From: Baffinella frigidus | Lineage: Eukaryota > Cryptophyceae > Cryptomonadales > Baffinellaceae | Reading direction: 5' to 3' | Length of the DNA: 13,728 nt | Assembly: GCA_026770585.1 (NCBI GenBank) | Contig: MU646801.1 | Coordinates: 61,235 to 74,962 of the forward strand | In this document: piece after piece, positions 8,317 to 11,300 of the stretch | Numbering within the stretch: position 1 is the first letter of the stretch | Layout: each line of letters opens with the position of its first letter | Position numbers and translations under genes: made by a program | Notes under the pieces: generated by a model | Databases searched by the model: none | What the model saw: only the letters and a program-made list of their open reading frames with translations | What the model was told of the DNA's origin: nothing

Positions 8317-11300
8317 TTCTCTCTCTCTCTTTCTCTCTCGCTCGCTCTCGCTCTCGCACTCACATATAGGATTCATAAGATATCGCTCTCTCGCTCTTTT
8401 GCTCTCTCTCGCTCTCTTCCGTGAGTCGTGTCCTTTCTGGCGTGCACGACACCCCGTCTCATCCCGACATCTCATTTCAAAACGCGAAACCGCAGGTTTT
8501 CGGGTACCCACCGGAGGACGTGATGGGACGTGACAGTCATTCGGTCACGTGGCTCCCCGTGCAGCTATTTCCGTCGCTTCCGCCTCCGGACGTGTTTGTT
8601 TCGTGGAGAGGATATGCCCTTGGAACCATTGTAAGTGCCCTTGGAACCATTTTGAGAGCCCCGGAAGTTGTTAGGCCGGAGCCCCGAAAGTCAACCATGT
8701 CAACCTGAGCCCCAAAAGTCAATTTCGTTCGCGTGAGCTCGCGTGCGGTCGAGGGGTCAGGGTTGAGGATTCAGTGTTTAGGATTTAGGGTGGGGCGCGC
8801 ACTTTCAAGGTTTGATGTGCGGTTGGAGTTTGGGTGTATGGTAGATTGGTAGAGAGAGAGAGTGGTGGAGAGAGACAGATGTTTTCCATGCAAGGCGATT
8901 GTGAGGACGGAGGCTAGGACGGGCCCGCCTGGGGGGAAAGCGAGGCGCTGAGTGATTTTAACAGATTCTTCTCAGATTTGCCTTAGTATTCGAGCCATTT
9001 CGTACTTTTAGGGGTTAAAATTCCAGGATTTATACCGGCAGTCCTGGAGATGGACTTGTCGAGAAATAGATTATGTTAAGTGACGCGGTGTGCGACTGCA
9101 TGGGAGGGGTTTGCTAGAAGTGTCTCGTGCTACAGATCACTCATTATTGCCCATGGCAACGGCCGTCTAGGCTAGACGTTTGGCGTGTTTCACTGGGTAG
9201 ATGGACTTGAAAATGAAATCCCGACTTGCAACCTGGCGCGGCAAACTGAAGTGATTCCTAACTGGATGGGGGACAGGGCGGGGCGGGCGCACGCAACTTC
9301 CTCTGGCTGCACGACCGCGTTATCCCCCGCCTCGCGCACCCAGGTTACGCATGGCCTCCCGTAGTCCCACCACCGTATACATGATGCATGCTTGAGAGTG
9401 TGTGTCAAATGTAAAACAAGGAGGGGCGAGGAGAAGAGAGAAGAGGAGATTAGGGCGGCCGGGCTGGTAGCAACAACACTCTCTCTCTCTAAGTACCGTA
9501 TTGTGATTTCCGGGGGTGTGCGCAGATATGGTGGCGCGACTCACAGGGGTGTTCCTTCTCTCCCAGCATCACGCCTCCCAGCTCCCGCCCCATGCTGTCT
9601 CCAAGGCGGTTCCAACCCGCCCTAGCGCTGCCCTAGTCTATCCAGGTCAAGCATTCTTGTGAGCCCGTGCGCTTTAGAGCGGAAAAGTTAACGGATTTGT
9701 ACTATAAAGCCAGAACGTCAACTTGAGAATATTTGGTCAACCCAAGTGAGGCAGAGCTAGGCGCCCTCCGGTTCACTCAACCATGCGGGTGTGCAGTGAC
9801 ATGGCATGCCGCGGAAACGCTTGATTTTGTTTTTTCGGTGTTTCCAGCACGTCAAACTGTACCAAGTCACCCGGCATGGACACACTGAAAACTCTCTATA
9901 TACATATACATGCATATACATATATATAAATAAATAAATATATAAATGACGCGACGACGCACCGGTTGGCAGATCGTGTCCGCCAACGGTGTCGATTCGG
10001 CGTTCTGGATAAATGGCTCCAATGCCGCGCGAGAATTCGTCTTCGCTTCCCATCCGGAGAGGGGTCTCGAACAGGTCCGCCTCCTAGCTCGCCTCGAGTA
10101 ACCTGGTCTCCCCATACTTGTATGTTTATTGCACGTTGTACTAGAATTCCTGCTCTAATTGTATTTCAGGGCGAGCCCAGTTTTGCTGAGGTAGATGTAT
10201 GTCTCAGGCGGAGAAGCACACCCTGAGAACCAAGTGCTGAGGTGGGCCCGTCCACTCTGGACGACCCTCGGAGTCCTCATTAGAGTGCATCTGTTGGCCA
10301 CGAAAACAATACCCAAACAGCTAGAAGCTAACAGTTTAGTTCCAGTACCGTCAACGTTTGGCACTATTTCATCCTTTCCGTGGCCAACAGATGTGAAAAC
10401 GGCTCCATGAATATACGTCCTTAACAAAACTGCGCATGTGGCACTAAGAATGGCTGGTGGGGCAGGTGCTGCTCGCGTGGCCAGCAATCGCGTTCGGTGT
10501 TCCCGGCGCGACCCTCAACGTCTACCACGGCTTTCCGAAGGTGCCTTTACGTCTCCGATTCGCTCGTCGAAAACCTTAAACCCTAAACCTTAAGCCCCAA
10601 GCCCGAAAACCGACACCGGAAAATGGAAACTGTTCCGCCAGCGCAACCAGGTGCGCCCGCACACTGTCTTCTCTCATCCGGCAATGGCTGCACCACACAA
10701 AGAGGCACTTGATAAAATAATTGGTTTTTGAATCCTACGACACTGATGAAGCGGTGAGTTGAGAATACTAGGGCCGACCCCGGCCGCTGAGCGTCTTTGA
10801 CTGAAACACGTCTTCCGCCAGCGCAACCAGGTGCCGTACCCCGCATCAACTTCCTCTCACCCATGAACCCCTACACCCCACACCCAAACCCACACCCACA
10901 CCCACAACCACACCCTACACCCTGAACCCTAAACCCTAAACCCTGAACCCTAAACCCCAAACCATAAACCATAAACCCTAAACCCTAAACCCTAAACCCT
11001 AAACCCTAAACCCTAAACCCTAAACCCTAAGCCCGAAACCCGAAACCCGCAAACCTTATACTCACCGTAAGGAGGTTGCTAGAACGTGTAATGCAAGGTG
11101 ATTTCGAAAGAAGATGGCTACATGCAACCAGGAAGGCAGGTGCGAACAGTGACAGGTTTCTGGCGAACAGGGGTACGGAGAGGGGGGGGCGCCGCCGCGC
11201 GAGCTGGAAAAGATGCGGGCACTCAAGGTACATCTGTTCCGATCTTTTCGTAGAGGCTACTCCAAAGGAGTTGTAACGGGGGGTCAGGGTACCGGAGAGC

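Noticed and set aside
7997-8359. Arg/Glu-repeat minus-strand frames
   Set aside because: Produced by the CT/GA microsatellite in intron 7.
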